DNA of 5,455 bases from Acidobacteriaceae bacterium (GTDB lineage Bacteria > Acidobacteriota > Terriglobia > Terriglobales > Acidobacteriaceae), in contig PMCH01000189.1 in the NCBI GenBank assembly GCA_003154055.1, forward strand, positions 14,775 to 20,229, written 5' to 3'. Under the pieces are notes generated by a model, which was given only the letters and a program-made list of their open reading frames with translations, did no database searches and was not told the origin of the DNA. Positions 5,153-5,455 of this stretch are shown here, in pieces. The first letter of the stretch is position 1. Each line of letters opens with the position of its first letter. Made by a program: the position numbers and the translations under genes.

Positions 5153-5180
5153 TTGACAGGGTGTCGACGAGCGCGATAGT
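5153..5180 (+). promoter_or_regulatory. Candidate proximal rRNA promoter (P2)
   Basis: A perfect TTGACA (5153-5158) and GATAGT (5175-5180, 4 of 6 of TATAAT) are spaced by 16 bp. The predicted start near 5187 is about 78 bases before boxA and about 210 bases before mature 16S, a usual distance for an rRNA promoter. It is the best -35 match in the window. Confidence 0.6.
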
Positions 5181-5264
5181 TTTGAAAGGTTTCGAGGACG
5201 CACGGATTTCCTTCTGGGGAGTTCGGGCGGACTGAAGGCGCACCGCTTAGGCGGGAATGCGGAT

Positions 5265-5277
5265 CGGTCTTTGACAA
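5265..5277 (+). promoter_or_regulatory. boxA-type rRNA antitermination site
   Basis: CGGTCTTTGACAA differs little from the boxA consensus TGCTCTTTAACAA. It lies about 120 bases before the 16S 5' end in the leader, where NusB/NusE would load to form the antitermination complex. A short stem CCGC (5243-5246), TTAG loop, GCGG (5251-5254) just upstream is in the place of a boxB-like hairpin, though boxB has no strong sequence consensus outside phage. Confidence 0.75.
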
Positions 5278-5307
5278 CAAGGTTGAACGTGCCAGTTGTG
5301 ATAGGTA

Positions 5308-5331
5308 ATGTTCGGGCTCAAGTCTGAACGT
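5308..5331 (+). other. Leader hairpin downstream of boxA
   Basis: ATGTTCGG (5308-5315) pairs with CTGAACGT (5324-5331) with two G-U pairs around an 8-nt loop. It is the first of three hairpins between boxA and 16S and may help pre-rRNA folding. Confidence 0.4.
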
Positions 5332-5343
5332 ACTCACAAAATA

Positions 5344-5390
5344 GGCCTCTGCCCTCAGCGGGCGGAGGTTGTTGGTCTACCCAGACCGAC
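5344..5390 (+). other. Two abutting hairpins in the pre-16S leader
   Basis: The first is CCTCTGCCC (5346-5354), loop TCAGC, GGGCGGAGG (5360-5368), with one G-U pair and two further G-U pairs at the base (5344-5345 with 5369-5370). The second starts on the next base: GTTGGTCT (5371-5378), loop ACCC, AGACCGAC (5383-5390). They end 8 bases before mature 16S and could guide 5'-end processing. Any long stem with the 16S trailer cannot be seen because the trailer is outside the window. Confidence 0.55.
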
Positions 5391-5398
5391 ATCAGGTT

Positions 5399-5455
<57 letters not shown>

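Noticed and set aside
5283..5309. TTGAAC ... GGTAAT as a third rRNA promoter
   Set aside because: Spacing is about 15 bp, the -10 match is poor, and it lies downstream of boxA.
4875..5337. Three overlapping antisense open frames (104-122 codons) in the 16S leader
   Set aside because: They cross the TTGACA promoter and in part boxA, resemble no family I know, and are the kind of spurious frame often found beside rRNA genes.

Overview
The window reads as a chromosomal segment of an Acidobacteriota bacterium, probably of the Terriglobia (former subdivision 1). The main clue is the first ~57 bases of a 16S rRNA gene at the right end, whose 5' sequence (universal 27F site followed by AATCAACGCTGGCGGCGTG) is typical of that group. 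High-GC coding sequence, two exported proteins that begin MRR, and start sites without a Shine-Dalgarno fit, but do not prove it. All genes run on the + strand.

Layout. Positions 1-80 hold the probable K/P/Q-rich C-terminal tail of an upstream gene. A 146-bp gap follows, ending in a recognisable promoter. Positions 227-3868 are a pyrimidine biosynthesis cluster: pyrR (PRPP-binding regulator/uracil phosphoribosyltransferase), pyrB (aspartate transcarbamoylase catalytic chain), an exported PIG-L/LmbE-type deacetylase that overlaps pyrB by an ATGA, and pyrC (class I dihydroorotase) 15 bp later. PyrB and PyrC catalyse steps 2 and 3 of de novo UMP synthesis, and PyrR would sense or recycle pyrimidines. 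The deacetylase is the outsider, since its signal peptide places it outside the cytoplasm. A 95-bp gap with a heptamer tandem repeat and its own -10 element leads to an exported two-domain cupin (3964-4659).

Positions 4660-5398 contain no credible protein gene. The first ~120 bp hold hairpins and a T-run downstream of the cupin. The remainder looks like an rRNA control region: a candidate extended -10 promoter (4789-4817), a 17-bp perfect palindrome (4907-4923), a second promoter with a perfect TTGACA box (5153-5180), a boxA antitermination site (5265-5277), three hairpins (5308-5390), and then 16S rRNA from about 5399.

The more unusual observations are: (1) pyrR and the cupin gene both have a -10 box ending 8-9 nt before the ATG and no Shine-Dalgarno, suggesting leaderless or near-leaderless mRNAs; (2) two hairpins with different arms but the same CG-CCCT-CG tip sit just after the stop codons of pyrR and the cupin gene, like members of a dispersed palindromic family; (3) a four-unit heptamer repeat lies before the cupin; (4) a secreted deacetylase is built into the pyr operon. 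I see no clear evidence of a wholly new system. The window is mostly housekeeping with some unusual regulatory structure.
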